Shown here one piece after another: positions 1 through 13,994 of a stretch of 64,000 bases of DNA. Position 1 is the first letter of the stretch, and each line of letters starts with the position of its first letter. The translations under genes were made by a program, and so were the position numbers. This DNA comes from Eunapius fragilis (lineage: Eukaryota; Porifera; Demospongiae; Spongillida; Spongillidae). The DNA is taken from the NCBI GenBank assembly GCA_963681505.1, contig OY811987.1:4570978-4634977 (forward strand), in the 5' to 3' direction. The notes below the pieces were generated by a model that searched no databases, was not told where the DNA came from, and was given only the letters and a program-made list of their open reading frames with translations.

Positions 1-1620
1 CCATCCTCGACAACCGTAACCTTAGAAACCTTGCACAGCATATTAACATGTTTGAACTTGTGACCATTTTAAAGCCATACAATGAATGAAGTACTATTTG
101 TAGCCAAAGTCACATGGCCAAGTTATCTCTCACCACTGCTTCTTACAAGTGGCCATTTTTTCAACAAACGCATTGACTTTATTGTCCTTTTGAACCACGT
201 AGAAATTCTACCCCGAGGCGGAAGCACATAACAAAAGGAGACAGAAGGAACTTACAATGCATAGTATGGAACTGTAGCCATACTTTGTCGTCATGATGGT
301 ATATGCGTGTAAAGTATACTGTGCTTTGTGCCGTGTACACTAACTTAGTACATATACGTATAGACATGAAAAGCAGCTGGACACCCTTCCCATGTACCCA
401 CTGTAAACTGCTGGACACCCTGCCTATGTACCCACTGTAAGCAGCTGGACACCCTGCCCATTTTTCCAATGTAAGCAGCTGAATCCCCCCCCCCCCCCAC
501 TCTCATGTAAATAGCTGGACCCCTGCCCCTATGTACCCACTGTAAGCTGCTGGAACCCTGCCCCCTGATCCCACTGTGAGCCCTTTCCCCCCATGTACAC
601 AGTGTAACCAGCTAACCTCTCACCCTGATGTAAGCAGCTACTGTTACCCGCTCCCTCATGTACCCTTTTTAAGCAGCTGAACCCCTGCCCCCATGTACAT
701 GTACTCATTGTGAGTAGCTGGACCCGAACCCACAGGTACACACTGTAAGAAGCTGGACCCCTTGCCTTCATGTACCCACTGTAATTAGCTGGACTCCATG
801 TATCCACTGTAAGCAGCTGGACTCCATGTACCCATTGTAAGCAGCTAGACTCCCTGCCCATAAGTACCCACTGTAAGCAGCTGGACCCCTCCCCCATGGA
901 CCTACAGTCCGCAGATGGATCCCTTCCCACATGTACCCACTGTAAGCAGCTGGACTCCCTGCCCACATGTACCCACTGTAAGCAGCTGGACCCTTCCCCC
1001 ATGGACCTACTGTACGCAGATGGATCTCTTCCCACATGTACCCACTGTAAGCAGCTGGACCCCATTTACCCACTGTAAGCAGCTAGACTCCCTGCCCACA
1101 TGTACCCACTGTAAGCTGCTGGACCCTTACCCCCACGGACCTACTGAACGCAGATGGATCCCTTCCCACATGTACCCACTGTAAGCAGCCTGCCCCACTG
1201 TAAGCAACTGGACCCTTGCCCTCATGCACCATTGTAAGCATGCAGCTGCATGCACCCCCTCTCTCATGAATGCTGTTCACTAGACAACAATGTTGCATGC
1301 AACTCAATGAATCCAATTATGTTTTCAGTAAAACATTAGTTTACTGCTATCTTACTAGAATTTTGCTACAATTCATAGTTTTGCGCGCAACTTTTGCCTA
1401 GTGTATGGTTGGCTTTAGCCACCAAATGGCATCCACAAACTCTGCAACATTTCTGGAGCTGGTGTATGTGGTGTTCCATCTATAAGCAATGTGACAGAAT
1501 AAAACTACAAAAGTCCATTCATTATTCATACAAAAACGCAAAACCGCTTATTGTGTGGAAAAAAGTGGTGTTTCTGTATACCTAACTGTGCATAGTTGGC
1601 GATGCTTCATAACGGTGTGC
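1..1620 (+). repeat. Interspersed minisatellite-bearing repeat, copy A (5' end outside window)
   Basis: A degenerate minisatellite (about 367-1245) with a unit near 35 bases, built on a core like gcagctgga...ccatgtacccactgtaa, sits between unique flanks. The same flank-minisatellite-flank arrangement recurs at 9478-11175 and, reversed and diverged, at 31085-33149. This is therefore a dispersed family with an internal minisatellite, not just a local tandem array. No transposase or terminal motif was recognised. Confidence 0.8.
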
Positions 1621-2930
1621 TGGAATGCGCACAATTTTACAATAACAACAGGTGGAATAGTAAAACTGAAAGAAAAAGGTGTGAAATTCAAAAAAGAATG
1701 TCTGCTCATCGTTGAAAGAACGTTTGTCGACAATGGCCCTGCTTTAGAATACAGACAGACAGGCAGACTTATAAATAGGTTAGACCAAAAGCACGCAATA
1801 AATGTATTGTTCGGATCCCAGCCCTGCCCTCCCACTGTAAACAGCTTGATAAATTTTTGTATTAGAAGCCTATGGTGCATCTATAACTAGCTGCCTTATT
1901 AATGATCAAACCATTCCATGACTTATACATCAGATGCCTTAAGAATGCTCTTTGTCTTTTATAACAAAGACAAAGAACATACAAAGACAAAGAACATTAT
2001 CTAAATCTGATAACCGCATATCGAAAAAGGTTGAGAGAATTGACATAGCGGTTTTACCACATGCTCATGAATACACTTATTACGTGAACTTGTTTTGTGA
2101 GCATCCTACTGTGGCACAGCTTTGTGACCTCTAAGAATTCGTTGATTCTAGCACAGCCTGGCTATGTAGTTTTTAAGACAGACAGATAAAGTACTTCTTA
2201 GTGTTTAAGGTATCAGCATGCAGATTGATAGCACGCTTTACTGCTCAGTACATGCATGTACAGCCAGTAACATACGCCTGTATACAAAACTGAGTTGTCC
2301 ATGTTTTTTAGTTCGTTGTACACATACGTAGTGTTAAGCTTTTACGTTCAAAAGGTGAGAGTTGCTCGTATAACGTCATGCAAATGCAAATTCCTATAGC
2401 TCCTTAAACAAACGCCGTACACATGGTGGAGAACTAGATACTGTGACATACACTACATGCATGTGTACAGCAGATATACATATACATTTACAATGCATAC
2501 ATTGAACCATGGCTCTGCACGGACGTAGCGCAAGCAAAAACTGTACATTTATTAGGGTATTGTACATCAGGCGGTTTTGTGGTTTTAAGGACATAACAGT
2601 ACCAGGTGGTTGCCAAAAGCGGTTTGCGTGTTGGAACATCAAACAAATAGCTTACATATTTAAAATTTTAGCACTTAACGATTAACATTGAACGTTTCAC
2701 TTTACAAAGAAAACAAAAAACATAAAACGTATCGCAAAACATACATACAAGTTTAAATATCATGCACGCTAATGAAGGTTGGTATTCTGTGAACATGACA
2801 CATGACATGTATCTGGCAAGAAGCATGCACCCAAATAAAGTAAAGTTGAAGGTAAGGTACCTTTAGCACTGCGCGTTTTTACAACGACCCCAAAAAACCA
2901 ATGTCCACGCAGGGGCTATCTTAAAGTACA
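1621..2930. other. No gene seen
   Basis: Open frames here are short and unrelated to anything I recognise. A small feature near 1950-2000 is a tandem and inverted arrangement of acaaagacaaagaac. The same sequence recurs at 11176-12485 in the duplicated copy. Confidence 0.6.
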
Positions 2931-3125
2931 CACACAATCACACATCCGCACTGATGCCCTCTCACACAGTTAACACACATGCACACACATACACACGCGC
3001 ACACACGCACACACACACACACACGCACGCACACACACGCACGCACACACGCACGCACACGTATGAACACACACGCACACGGACGAACACACACACACAC
3101 ACCACAAACGTACACACAGACACAC
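2931..3125. repeat. CA/CGCA-rich microsatellite
   Basis: An impure array of CA and CGCACACA units. Long His/Thr or Cys/Val open frames over it are repeat translations. Duplicated at 12486-12680. Confidence 0.95.
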
Positions 3126-3887
3126 CGCATGCATTGTTGGGGTCGTTGTTAATACGCAGTGCAGTGGCGAGGTACAACTGTACGCATCAGTTTGCTTCCT
3201 GCCAGATAGAAGTGCATCACATACCAACTTCGTGAAATAGATTTATTTAAATTAAACGAACACACACCGCGAACTCGTAAATATGTTTTTCATCTATTGT
3301 TCAACGTGAAACGTTAAAGTTTATTGTTAAATGCTTAAAGTTAGCATTATGTCCGAACACTCAAACCGCTTTTTGATATTCGTTTGAATCCGAAACACCA
3401 GTGCTACCTGGTATAACCACAAAACCACCCACTTTATTGGTGTAAGAAACCCTAAAGCAGTAGGGGATCTAGTTGGGGGTTAGCCCTCCCCCGCTAGCCC
3501 TTCTGTAATATTATTCATAGCAGACAAATAGGCAATCCGCATTGTTAGAATAATCCATTTTCAAGCCGCCCCTCCTTTCTCGTGCGTCCGCCCCTGCTTT
3601 TAAGGTGCACTGTTAACTCGCGATCCAGGGCCACCTGTAATGTGAATGCTGTCTTAAGATGCAATTTTGCACCGGCCAAATCCATTTATATTACCGTTCT
3701 GACACGTAGTACAAGTGCTTTCGGATTGGGACAAGCGTACGTCCTGTATAACAGTTCGCTCAAAGCGTATGAAAATGAATTACTTATCTCAGACGGATCC
3801 TACAATAAAAGAGGCTGCGGAGTTATGGTTAACGTGTCCATACGCGGTTAATCGTAACTCAGCATATAGGTCAGTCCCTTATAATTA

Positions 3888-4384
3888 TGCACTTGTCAAT
3901 GGTAACTGCAACCCCCCCTCCGGGACATATAGGGGATTAGTGGGGGATTTTACAGGCCAATCAGATTATTGCGGTACGCATTTGACCATATGGGGATTTG
4001 AGTTCGCGTTGAAAATGAATTTTAATCGTAAACCAACGTGTTTGTGACTTTCCCCCTATCGGCGTGTTTTGCATGCAGCTCAAACTTGTGACGACCTTGG
4101 TAGAACACATTCACGGTAGGTATCCAACATCATACCGAGCCTGTACCGTACCAGAAACAAGAACATGCCAAACTACTAGTACAATTATAACTACAACTCT
4201 TATAGCGGCACAATATCAGCGGTATACCTACAAAGGCTAACGCGCGTTCGTTTAGAATAGCAGGAACGAAACCGTAGGTTATAGAAGGTCATGTAACGAG
4301 ACTGGTCGAGGAGGGTCATTTGTATTGGTCTCCATTTAACAGTGGGGCATTTGATTTAATAAATGTCAAATCCCTCATATGTCC

Positions 4385-4416
<32 letters not shown>

Positions 4417-4440
4417 TTGCAGTTACCATTGATAAGTGCA
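3888..4440. mobile_element. MITE with about 45-bp inverted ends and TTA target duplication
   Basis: The left end (tgcacttgtcaatggtaact, 3888 onward, through a C run and ctccgggacatat to about 3931) is matched in reverse by the right end (about 4372-4440), with one mismatch in the outer 25 bases. TTA flanks both sides (3885-3887 and 4441-4443). A 3-bp TTA duplication is typical of PIF/Harbinger-type elements, so that family is my guess. The right terminal repeat contains a 28-base G run where the left has 7 C. No coding capacity. Confidence 0.75.
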
Positions 4441-5303
4441 TTAAAAAGCGAGTGACGTTCAGCGGGATCGATGTTACCGCCGCCATTGCATGGCATAGAA
4501 CAATGCGACAATGCTCGGCATTTCAGGAATGGGAATGTACTTAACTTGTTTCTAGTTTTGCTATATAGTTTAACGCGAAGAAAGTTCTTGCAGCTATTTA
4601 ATGCATGAGTTCCGCGATTCTATGCACAAGCCGGGGAAAGCATTTTATAGGTTGTATAAACAGAGCACAAAGACGTTCAAAAAAATTATGACATACTAAT
4701 CAAGTGATCGGCAAAACTTACTTCGCACTGACTGACAAAGGCGTCGCAATACAATTCTCTCGCCTAATTTGGAGACACCCATACCACGAAGGTCCTCGTC
4801 ACTCATAAGGCAAACTATTTCAGCATCGACCTGCAGTACAGCAATGGGTAGAAACATAACTTCAAATGAGTATTTGAATACATTTATACATGCATCCGTA
4901 GATGTAATATACCTTTTCTTTGCTAAACGCTTCAGACAGATGTTCTAGCCCTGCTTTCTTTAGAATGTCGTCCATTTCTTCTCACAATTGAGCACTTACT
5001 TCTCCAACGTAAAAAAGAAAAACAGCACGTGGCACAAGTATAAATTAAACTCGTTTTCGAACCGGATTTTAATGAAATTCGCTAGCGTCAACCACATGCG
5101 GCCGTTTGCGGCTGGCATACAATTAGAACAGTACCGTAAGTGGAAAATGGCGTACTTCATTATAAACGTACATCGAGTGGAAAATGACGTGCCTCATTAT
5201 AGACGTATATCGAGTTGGGTAATATTATACTCCCCATTTGAAGTTGAATGTCTGATATCAGTGAAAAAAAAACTTTCAATAGTTCAATTGCGCCTCGCAC
5301 ATG

Positions 5304-5503
5304 NNNNNNNNNNNNNNNNNNNNNNNNNNNNNNNNNNNNNNNNNNNNNNNNNNNNNNNNNNNNNNNNNNNNNNNNNNNNNNNNNNNNNNNNNNNNNNNNN
5401 NNNNNNNNNNNNNNNNNNNNNNNNNNNNNNNNNNNNNNNNNNNNNNNNNNNNNNNNNNNNNNNNNNNNNNNNNNNNNNNNNNNNNNNNNNNNNNNNNNNN
5501 NNN
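5304..5503. other. Scaffold gap of exactly 200 N
   Basis: A run of exactly 200 N. A round number is a placeholder used by scaffolding software, so the true distance is unknown. It joins the end of the first duplicated copy to a new contig starting at 5504. Confidence 0.99.
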
Positions 5504-5949
5504 ACATAAATTTTGGAACAATAGGTTTATAATTTGTGAAGTAGGGTTCCAATTAGTTGTCTACGAACTAACATATACATACCTGTGCATTTGTAGATTT
5601 TTACATTCAGAAATTTGGCATCACTCAAAACTTTAATAGACAGGCGCATATAATTCGCAGTATTTTTAAATGTCTTCAAACAATCCCTCTAATGACACAT
5701 GCAGTTTAAGCTGTTAAAATACAGCTTCAGTCAAAATCATGATTTCGTACATCATTGTATGTCGAAGGGCATGTGCCAATGTATAAAAGTAGTACTATTT
5801 ATCAAATGTAGCACAATAACACATGCTCAAAGAGTGCCATAGATGATCTGTTGATGTTAAACAACATTTTTTAACATACAGTCTAACTTAGACTGCAAAA
5901 AAGGATACAGATAACACAAAATTTCAAACGTTTTTGTGTATATTGTTGT

Positions 5950-7208
5950 TTACTAAGAATCAATTTACTTATACCTGTGACATCTTTGAGGAACTGGATG
6001 ATGAAGAGTAAAAGACATGCCTTGGCGATGTAAATACTGTATGGGAATAATGATCAATAAATTAAATGTGGTTTGAAATACTTTTTTAACTTATGCCTTT
6101 GTGTCCAACTACTAAAGTTACAGGCTTTAAATGTAATTACAGCATGACATTTATTATTGCATAAGATTTAAATGTATGTATGAGCCGACCAGACTGATTG
6201 TCAATGCATCAATATATAATGTAACATGCTAATGATGGTTTGCATCGTATTTGAATAACAATATTTTATAGAAACTTCGATTGGTTGTAAGGAAATTATA
6301 ATCCCACTACCTTCTCTTGTGAAGGTGATGTTATAGAAGATTCCAAGCCTTGGAGGTGTAATGACTGCATAAATGTGGTAATCATATTACTCTCACAAGT
6401 CATATAGCATTGTACCTTGTGATGGGATAATTTTGACAATGAGGATGGAGTTGAAGAACTTGGTGTAATGTCTTGGTGAGGCAGCCACTAGGGCAGTGCT
6501 GTTATATAAATAACATTTTACATAACAGTGTACTTACATCTTTTGAGGTTGAGAACGAAGTAGAAGTTGCTGGTGTAGAAGATACTTCCTTTGACTGACA
6601 CTGCCATGATAATGAATATTTATTGCCTTGTTACATTAATTAATGCAATATACAATTACCTTCTGAACAGGTAGACATGACGTTAGACGGATGTATATTG
6701 CGCCAGAATATATCTGCTTAACATTTCTGCCATTATATTGATGGTCCCCATCTGGTATTCTTATTTTTCTATTTGAACATTTAACAAATTCAAAATCATT
6801 ATCTTTTATAACAGATAAATTGTATATCATGTTCTCTTTTCTCCGTAGACAGTTCCAATTTCATTCCTTACACGTTCATTCCGGCATTATTGTAGATATT
6901 TCGACAGTCCCATCATACAGTTTATCACTTTCAGAAAATGTTTCAATTTCACTGAAGCTCCTTGATAATCTAGTAGTATTAGTTTCTTTCTAAATTTATG
7001 CTCTAGAACTTGCTTGAATTTTTTGATTCCATGCCCATTTTTTTTTCCTTCTGTCTATCATGGTCACTGTATTAGATTGCAGATTATTGACTAATCTGCT
7101 TACACCTGCAACTATCGAATCGTGGGTAGATGCTTGCTCCAAAGACGCTGAAGATCGGAATAAAGTTTCATTGCTTTCACACTGTACTTCAACTTTCTCT
7201 GAAGTCAT
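5950..7208 (-). CDS. Possible multi-exon gene of unknown function
   Basis: Several minus-strand segments look like exons with plausible splice borders. One is an open stretch at 6996-7208 beginning MTSEKVEVQC. A second, ending near 6660 before a GTAATT donor, contains IPDGDHQYNGRNVKQIYSG. Short Ser/Thr-Pro-rich exons follow at about 6533-6590, 6418-6486, 6309-6368 and 5990-6040, each closed by a GT donor read on the minus strand. The two larger pieces are separated by stops that need a frame change. I do not recognise the family. It may be a decayed gene or chance. Exon limits are approximate. Confidence 0.3.
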
Positions 7209-7808
7209 GAGAACAATGCATAACAGATAAGTGCATCAAATTTATGTGAATGAATTCAGTTCCTTATAGCTCCGTGAGGGATAGCACAATTTTTGATGCA
7301 TACCGTCCACCTCTAATGTCATTGTTATTGTGGGTGATACCAAAATGCATTGTACACATAGCACCAAGTGTGAGATGCAATCAATGCGATATAGACCCTT
7401 TTAGATTTATATAGATCCAAGTGAAAACTAATCATTTTATCTTCTGAACTGTTAATGCTATCAACTTCCTATTTTCAAAACTGCACACCACACCATTTAT
7501 ATACTTTCTGGTGTCTTGCACATATAGTCTGATACTCCCTGGGTTGGAAATGGCAGCATTTTCAGGTAGGAATGTTCAAATCATTTCAAATTCAGTGTTT
7601 ACCTACTGTTTCTACCAATTTTTACTTCATCCATAAGGAGATATAAATTATTTATGTTTTGCTGGCAGATACAGGGAGGGGAGTATAGTCAATTTATGGT
7701 GGAAATGGATTGACAATGGAGGATTAATAATAGATGTAAGGCCGTAGTAAATGAGCTTTTTTATGCTTGCATGAATGGACCTTTTTCAAGACAATATATA
7801 CAATCTAT

Positions 7809-8111
7809 GCAGTGGCAGATCCTGGATTTGGGAGGGGGCACAATGGAAGGTGTGGCTATAGGTGGCTACAGGTGGGGCAGAGTAGTAAGCGGCGCCACCC
7901 CGGGGAGGGTGCCCCCCCTCCCCCCCTTGGCCAGCTAGGGGGTATGGGGGAGCACTGTAATCTAAGGCCCCACCCCCCTCCCCGCATTTGTTTACAATCA
8001 ATGAGACTAAAGAGGCCCCCCTGTATCCTCGCATTGGTGAATTGCTAACTTACAAGATGAGGGGGAACAACCCCCCCACCCCCCCCCCCCTCCCCCTAGA
8101 TCCGCTACTGC
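7809..8111. mobile_element. MITE with inverted ends GCAGTRGCRGATCYWGG and TAT flanks
   Basis: The left end gcagtggcagatcctgg and right end (reverse complement gcagtagcggatctagg) form imperfect terminal inverted repeats of about 17 bases. TAT lies on each side (7806-7808, 8112-8114). The interior is rich in C and G runs. No protein is encoded. Confidence 0.7.
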
Positions 8112-9477
8112 TATAAGCTCTTGCTCTACCAGTACTCTGTACTGGAAATTTTAAAATTAATGTAATTCAAAAGTTATTATTACATGTAAAAATGGTTGTA
8201 GTCACATGGTACTAGGTAAGCAGTTGTTTTGAAACAGGATTCACTAATAACACTACCAACAAAATGACCATGGCACATTGTATGGCCAACCTCCTTCTAC
8301 TACTCAAATATTTGGACAAACCCATACATATTATTGATAAATGCAAAATAGGTGCAGTTTGTGTAGTTGAACATCCTAAACTTGATATAGTAATAAAACA
8401 TAGCTTTGTAGGTCTTGAACAGTTGTCAACTTTGTACAGTAAGGGATGGATAATACATAGGATTTAGTAATTCAGATGCTCTCTTAAATGTTGCTATAAG
8501 CCATGGTAGTGAGACAGTCTTTGTGGTGAGTGTCTGTTATATTCATGGATGAATATCAAGGAAGCAAAAAAATATTTTTCAAATTATTTCATATCTTAAA
8601 CTTCTATAACTCTTTTCTTACGCACTCAAAACTAGTTCATCCATCGTGGAGTTATAGTGGCCTGATTTTAAATTACGCATGCATTTTTATTTCATGCGTC
8701 AACTTTGATGCTCCTTCCTGTTAATTTTTCATAGGCTAGGTCCCATTTTGCTGCCTCCAACCTATATATTTTACTGGTGGATTTATATAAAATTTAAGAT
8801 GATCTTGATATAATTGTGCATGCTTGTACTAAGTTGAGTGACAAGACTGCACAAAACAACTAAGTTCATCTTCATTTTAGTGTGTTTGAGGAAAGGAACA
8901 AACCATGATGTAATTAAATAAATTTTTGTGTTGTTATTTATTGTGGAGTAATGGTAATGTTGCATGCAAAAGGTATTGACACAATGTTTTGCTTCATAGC
9001 TAGTGGTCACCCATCTTTTTACCACAGGTAGCGTCTAAAATAGCTGATATTGCTTGCATGATCAAAACCCACGCACTAACAATACCAGTTACTTTCTGCC
9101 CCTGACTTTACGAATTTTAGATCCAGTCTCTTTGCTTTCTTACTAATCCAGGTAATGCAGCAGTTATGACTACAGCAATGTTGCAACAGAGGGTATACTA
9201 CATCAAGCTTCACCACTTTTCTGATTACGTGCTTATATGTTGCTGCATGTAGTGTGATAGTACATGTGTATTCATTACACACTTTTTGCATAGACTTCAT
9301 GCGAGGATGCTATTAGATGACCCACCATTGAGCTCTCTAAGTTATTTATAATAATGGCAACTAATGACTGTTGTTATTTTCTAACAGCTTGGAAACTAAG
9401 TTATGATAATGGTAAGCGCAGGACGTACACGATGCAAATGGTAAGTTGTTAAAAACCAATATTTTATTTGCCTATGG
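8112..9477. other. No gene seen
   Basis: AT-rich sequence with only short open frames on either strand and no recognisable domain, structural RNA or repeat. Confidence 0.6.
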
Positions 9478-11175
9478 CCACAGCCCTATGCAGTCATACA
9501 ATTTGTGGACAAAAGGCATACCTCTTGAAAAATTGAAATGTGGCATAATGCCCTATCAACCATCCTCGACAACCGTAACCTTAGAAACCTTGCACAGCAT
9601 ATTACATGTTTGAACTTGTGACCATTTTAAAGCCATACAATGAATGAAGTACTATTTGTAGCCAAAGTCACATGGCCAGTTATCTCTCACCACTGCTTCT
9701 TACAAGTGGCCATTTTTTCAACAAACGCATTGACTTTATTGTCCTTTTGAACCACGTAGAAATTCTACCCCGAGCGGAAGCACATAACAAAAGGAGACAG
9801 AAGGAACTTACAATGCATAGTATGGAACTGTAGCCATACTTTGTCGTCATGATGGTATATGCGTGTAAAGTATACTGTGCTTTGTGCCGTGTACACTAAC
9901 TTAGTACATATACGTATAGACATGAAAAGCAGCTGGACACCCTTCCCATGTACCCACTGTAAACTGCTGGACACCCTGCCTATGTACCCACTGTAAGCAG
10001 CTGGACACCCTGCCCATTTTTCCAATGTAAGCAGCTGAATCCCCCCCCCCCCCCACTCTCATGTAAATAGCTGGACCCCTGCCCCTATGTACCCACTGTA
10101 AGCTGCTGGAACCCTGCCCCCTGATCCCACTGTGAGCCCTTTCCCCCCATGTACACAGTGTAACCAGCTAACCTCTCACCCTGATGTAAGCAGCTACTGT
10201 TACCCGCTCCCTCATGTACCCTTTTTAAGCAGCTGAACCCCTGCCCCCATGTACATGTACTCATTGTGAGTAGCTGGACCCGACCCACAGGTACACACTG
10301 TAAGAAGCTGGACCCCTTGCCTTCATGTACCCACTGTAATTAGCTGGACTCCATGTATCCACTGTAAGCAGCTGGACTCCATGTACCCATTGTAAGCAGC
10401 TAGACTCCCTGCCCATAAGTACCCACTGTAAGCAGCTGGACCCCTCCCCCATGGACCTACAGTCCGCAGATGGATCCCTTCCCACATGTACCCACTGTAA
10501 GCAGCTGGACTCCCTGCCCACATGTACCCACTGTAAGCAGCTGGACCCTTCCCCCATGGACCTACTGTACGCAGATGGATCTCTTCCCACATGTACCCAC
10601 TGTAAGCAGCTGGACCCCATTTACCCACTGTAAGCAGCTAGACTCCCTGCCCACATGTACCCACTGTAAGCTGCTGGACCCTTACCCCCACGGACCTACT
10701 GAACGCAGATGGATCCCTTCCCACATGTACCCACTGTAAGCAGCCTGCCCCACTGTAAGCAACTGGACCCTTGCCCTCATGCACCATTGTAAGCATGCAG
10801 CTGCATGCACCCCCTCTCTCATGAATGCTGTTCACTAGACAACAATGTTGCATGCAACTCAATGAATCCAATTATGTTTTCAGTAAAACATTAGTTTACT
10901 GCTATCTTACTAGAATTTTGCTACAATTCATAGTTTTGCGCGCAACTTTTGCCTAGTGTATGGTTGGCTTTAGCCACCAAATGGCATCCACAAACTCTGC
11001 AACATTTCTGGAGCTGGTGTATGTGGTGTTCCATCTATAAGCAATGTGACAGAATAAAACTACAAAAGTCCATTCATTATTCATACAAAAACGCAAAACC
11101 GCTTATTGTGTGGAAAAAAGTGGTGTTTCTGTATACCTAACTGTGCATAGTTGGCGATGCTTCATAACGGTGTGC
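9478..11175 (+). repeat. Interspersed minisatellite-bearing repeat, copy B
   Basis: Same family as copy A, with its left edge visible. Homology with the reversed copy at 31085-33149 starts at cacagccctatg (9478) and is lost upstream of it. The minisatellite runs from about 9923 to 10800. The right edge, near 11175, is set by where similarity to the third copy fades. Confidence 0.8.
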
Positions 11176-12485
11176 TGGAATGCGCACAATTTTACAATAA
11201 CAACAGGTGGAATAGTAAAACTGAAAGAAAAAGGTGTGAAATTCAAAAAAGAATGTCTGCTCATCGTTGAAAGAACGTTTGTCGACAATGGCCCTGCTTT
11301 AGAATACAGACAGACAGGCAGACTTATAAATAGGTTAGACCAAAAGCACGCAATAAATGTATTGTTCGGATCCCAGCCCTGCCCTCCCACTGTAAACAGC
11401 TTGATAAATTTTTGTATTAGAAGCCTATGGTGCATCTATAACTAGCTGCCTTATTAATGATCAAACCATTCCATGACTTATACATCAGATGCCTTAAGAA
11501 TGCTCTTTGTCTTTTATAACAAAGACAAAGAACATACAAAGACAAAGAACATTATCTAAATCTGATAACCGCATATCGAAAAAGGTTGAGAGAATTGACA
11601 TAGCGGTTTTACCACATGCTCATGAATACACTTATTACGTGAACTTGTTTTGTGAGCATCCTACTGTGGCACAGCTTTGTGACCTCTAAGAATTCGTTGA
11701 TTCTAGCACAGCCTGGCTATGTAGTTTTTAAGACAGACAGATAAAGTACTTCTTAGTGTTTAAGGTATCAGCATGCAGATTGATAGCACGCTTTACTGCT
11801 CAGTACATGCATGTACAGCCAGTAACATACGCCTGTATACAAAACTGAGTTGTCCATGTTTTTTAGTTCGTTGTACACATACGTAGTGTTAAGCTTTTAC
11901 GTTCAAAAGGTGAGAGTTGCTCGTATAACGTCATGCAAATGCAAATTCCTATAGCTCCTTAAACAAACGCCGTACACATGGTGGAGAACTAGATACTGTG
12001 ACATACACTACATGCATGTGTACAGCAGATATACATATACATTTACAATGCATACATTGAACCATGGCTCTGCACGGACGTAGCGCAAGCAAAAACTGTA
12101 CATTTATTAGGGTATTGTACATCAGGCGGTTTTGTGGTTTTAAGGACATAACAGTACCAGGTGGTTGCCAAAAGCGGTTTGCGTGTTGGAACATCAAACA
12201 AATAGCTTACATATTTAAAATTTTAGCACTTAACGATTAACATTGAACGTTTCACTTTACAAAGAAAACAAAAAACATAAAACGTATCGCAAAACATACA
12301 TACAAGTTTAAATATCATGCACGCTAATGAAGGTTGGTATTCTGTGAACATGACACATGACATGTATCTGGCAAGAAGCATGCACCCAAATAAAGTAAAG
12401 TTGAAGGTAAGGTACCTTTAGCACTGCGCGTTTTTACAACGACCCCAAAAAACCAATGTCCACGCAGGGGCTATCTTAAAGTACA

Positions 12486-12680
12486 CACACAATCACACAT
12501 CCGCACTGATGCCCTCTCACACAGTTAACACACATGCACACACATACACACGCGCACACACGCACACACACACACACACGCACGCACACACACGCACGCA
12601 CACACGCACGCACACGTATGAACACACACGCACACGGACGAACACACACACACACACCACAAACGTACACACAGACACAC
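12486..12680. repeat. CA/CGCA-rich microsatellite (duplicate copy)
   Basis: Counterpart of 2931-3125 in the second duplicated copy, with the same unit order. Confidence 0.95.
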
Positions 12681-13442
12681 CGCATGCATTGTTGGGGTCG
12701 TTGTTAATACGCAGTGCAGTGGCGAGGTACAACTGTACGCATCAGTTTGCTTCCTGCCAGATAGAAGTGCATCACATACCAACTTCGTGAAATAGATTTA
12801 TTTAAATTAAACGAACACACACCGCGAACTCGTAAATATGTTTTTCATCTATTGTTCAACGTGAAACGTTAAAGTTTATTGTTAAATGCTTAAAGTTAGC
12901 ATTATGTCCGAACACTCAAACCGCTTTTTGATATTCGTTTGAATCCGAAACACCAGTGCTACCTGGTATAACCACAAAACCACCCACTTTATTGGTGTAA
13001 GAAACCCTAAAGCAGTAGGGGATCTAGTTGGGGGTTAGCCCTCCCCCGCTAGCCCTTCTGTAATATTATTCATAGCAGACAAATAGGCAATCCGCATTGT
13101 TAGAATAATCCATTTTCAAGCCGCCCCTCCTTTCTCGTGCGTCCGCCCCTGCTTTTAAGGTGCACTGTTAACTCGCGATCCAGGGCCACCTGTAATGTGA
13201 ATGCTGTCTTAAGATGCAATTTTGCACCGGCCAAATCCATTTATATTACCGTTCTGACACGTAGTACAAGTGCTTTCGGATTGGGACAAGCGTACGTCCT
13301 GTATAACAGTTCGCTCAAAGCGTATGAAAATGAATTACTTATCTCAGACGGATCCTACAATAAAAGAGGCTGCGGAGTTATGGTTAACGTGTCCATACGC
13401 GGTTAATCGTAACTCAGCATATAGGTCAGTCCCTTATAATTA

Positions 13443-13938
13443 TGCACTTGTCAATGGTAACTGCAACCCCCCCTCCGGGACATATAGGGGATTAGTGGGG
13501 GATTTTACAGGCCAATCAGATTATTGCGGTACGCATTTGACCATATGGGGATTTGAGTTCGCGTTGAAAATGAATTTTAATCGTAAACCAACGTGTTTGT
13601 GACTTTCCCCTATCGGCGTGTTTTGCATGCAGCTCAAACTTGTGACGACCTTGGTAGAACACATTCACGGTAGGTATCCAACATCATACCGAGCCTGTAC
13701 CGTACCAGAAACAAGAACATGCCAAACTACTAGTACAATTATAACTACAACTCTTATAGCGGCACAATATCAGCGGTATACCTACAAAGGCTAACGCGCG
13801 TTCGTTTAGAATAGCAGGAACGAAACCGTAGGTTATAGAAGGTCATGTAACGAGACTGGTCGAGGAGGGTCATTTGTATTGGTCTCCATTTAACAGTGGG
13901 GCATTTGATTTAATAAATGTCAAATCCCTCATATGTCC

Positions 13939-13970
<32 letters not shown>

Positions 13971-13994
13971 TTGCAGTTACCATTGATAAGTGCA
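13443..13994. mobile_element. Second copy of the TTA-flanked MITE (within the duplication)
   Basis: The same element as at 3888-4440, present because the whole 5.3-kb segment is repeated. It is not an independent insertion. Confidence 0.75.

Larger units (their letters stand above)
1..5303. repeat. First copy of a 5.3-kb near-identical duplication
   Basis: The whole interval matches 9560-14859 in the same orientation. The differences I noticed are single-base insertions or deletions, for example near positions 45, 124, 217, 732, 4046, 4685 and 4980. I saw no substitutions. The 28-base G run starting near 4389 has the same length in both copies. The copy stops exactly at the 200-N gap. Indel-only differences and a contig edge point to an overlapping contig end that was not merged, rather than an old tandem duplication. 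Features inside it (minisatellite, CA tract, MITE) are listed once and recur in the second copy. Confidence 0.95.

Noticed and set aside
529..1316. Long open frames with repeated SSCLQWVH / AAYSGYM peptides (also at 10085-10871 and 31349-32665)
   Set aside because: They are translations of the 35-bp minisatellite, present in several frames and on both strands; no gene structure supports them.
2921..3235. His/Thr-rich and Cys/Val-rich open frames
   Set aside because: They translate a CA/CGCA microsatellite and occur on both strands at once.
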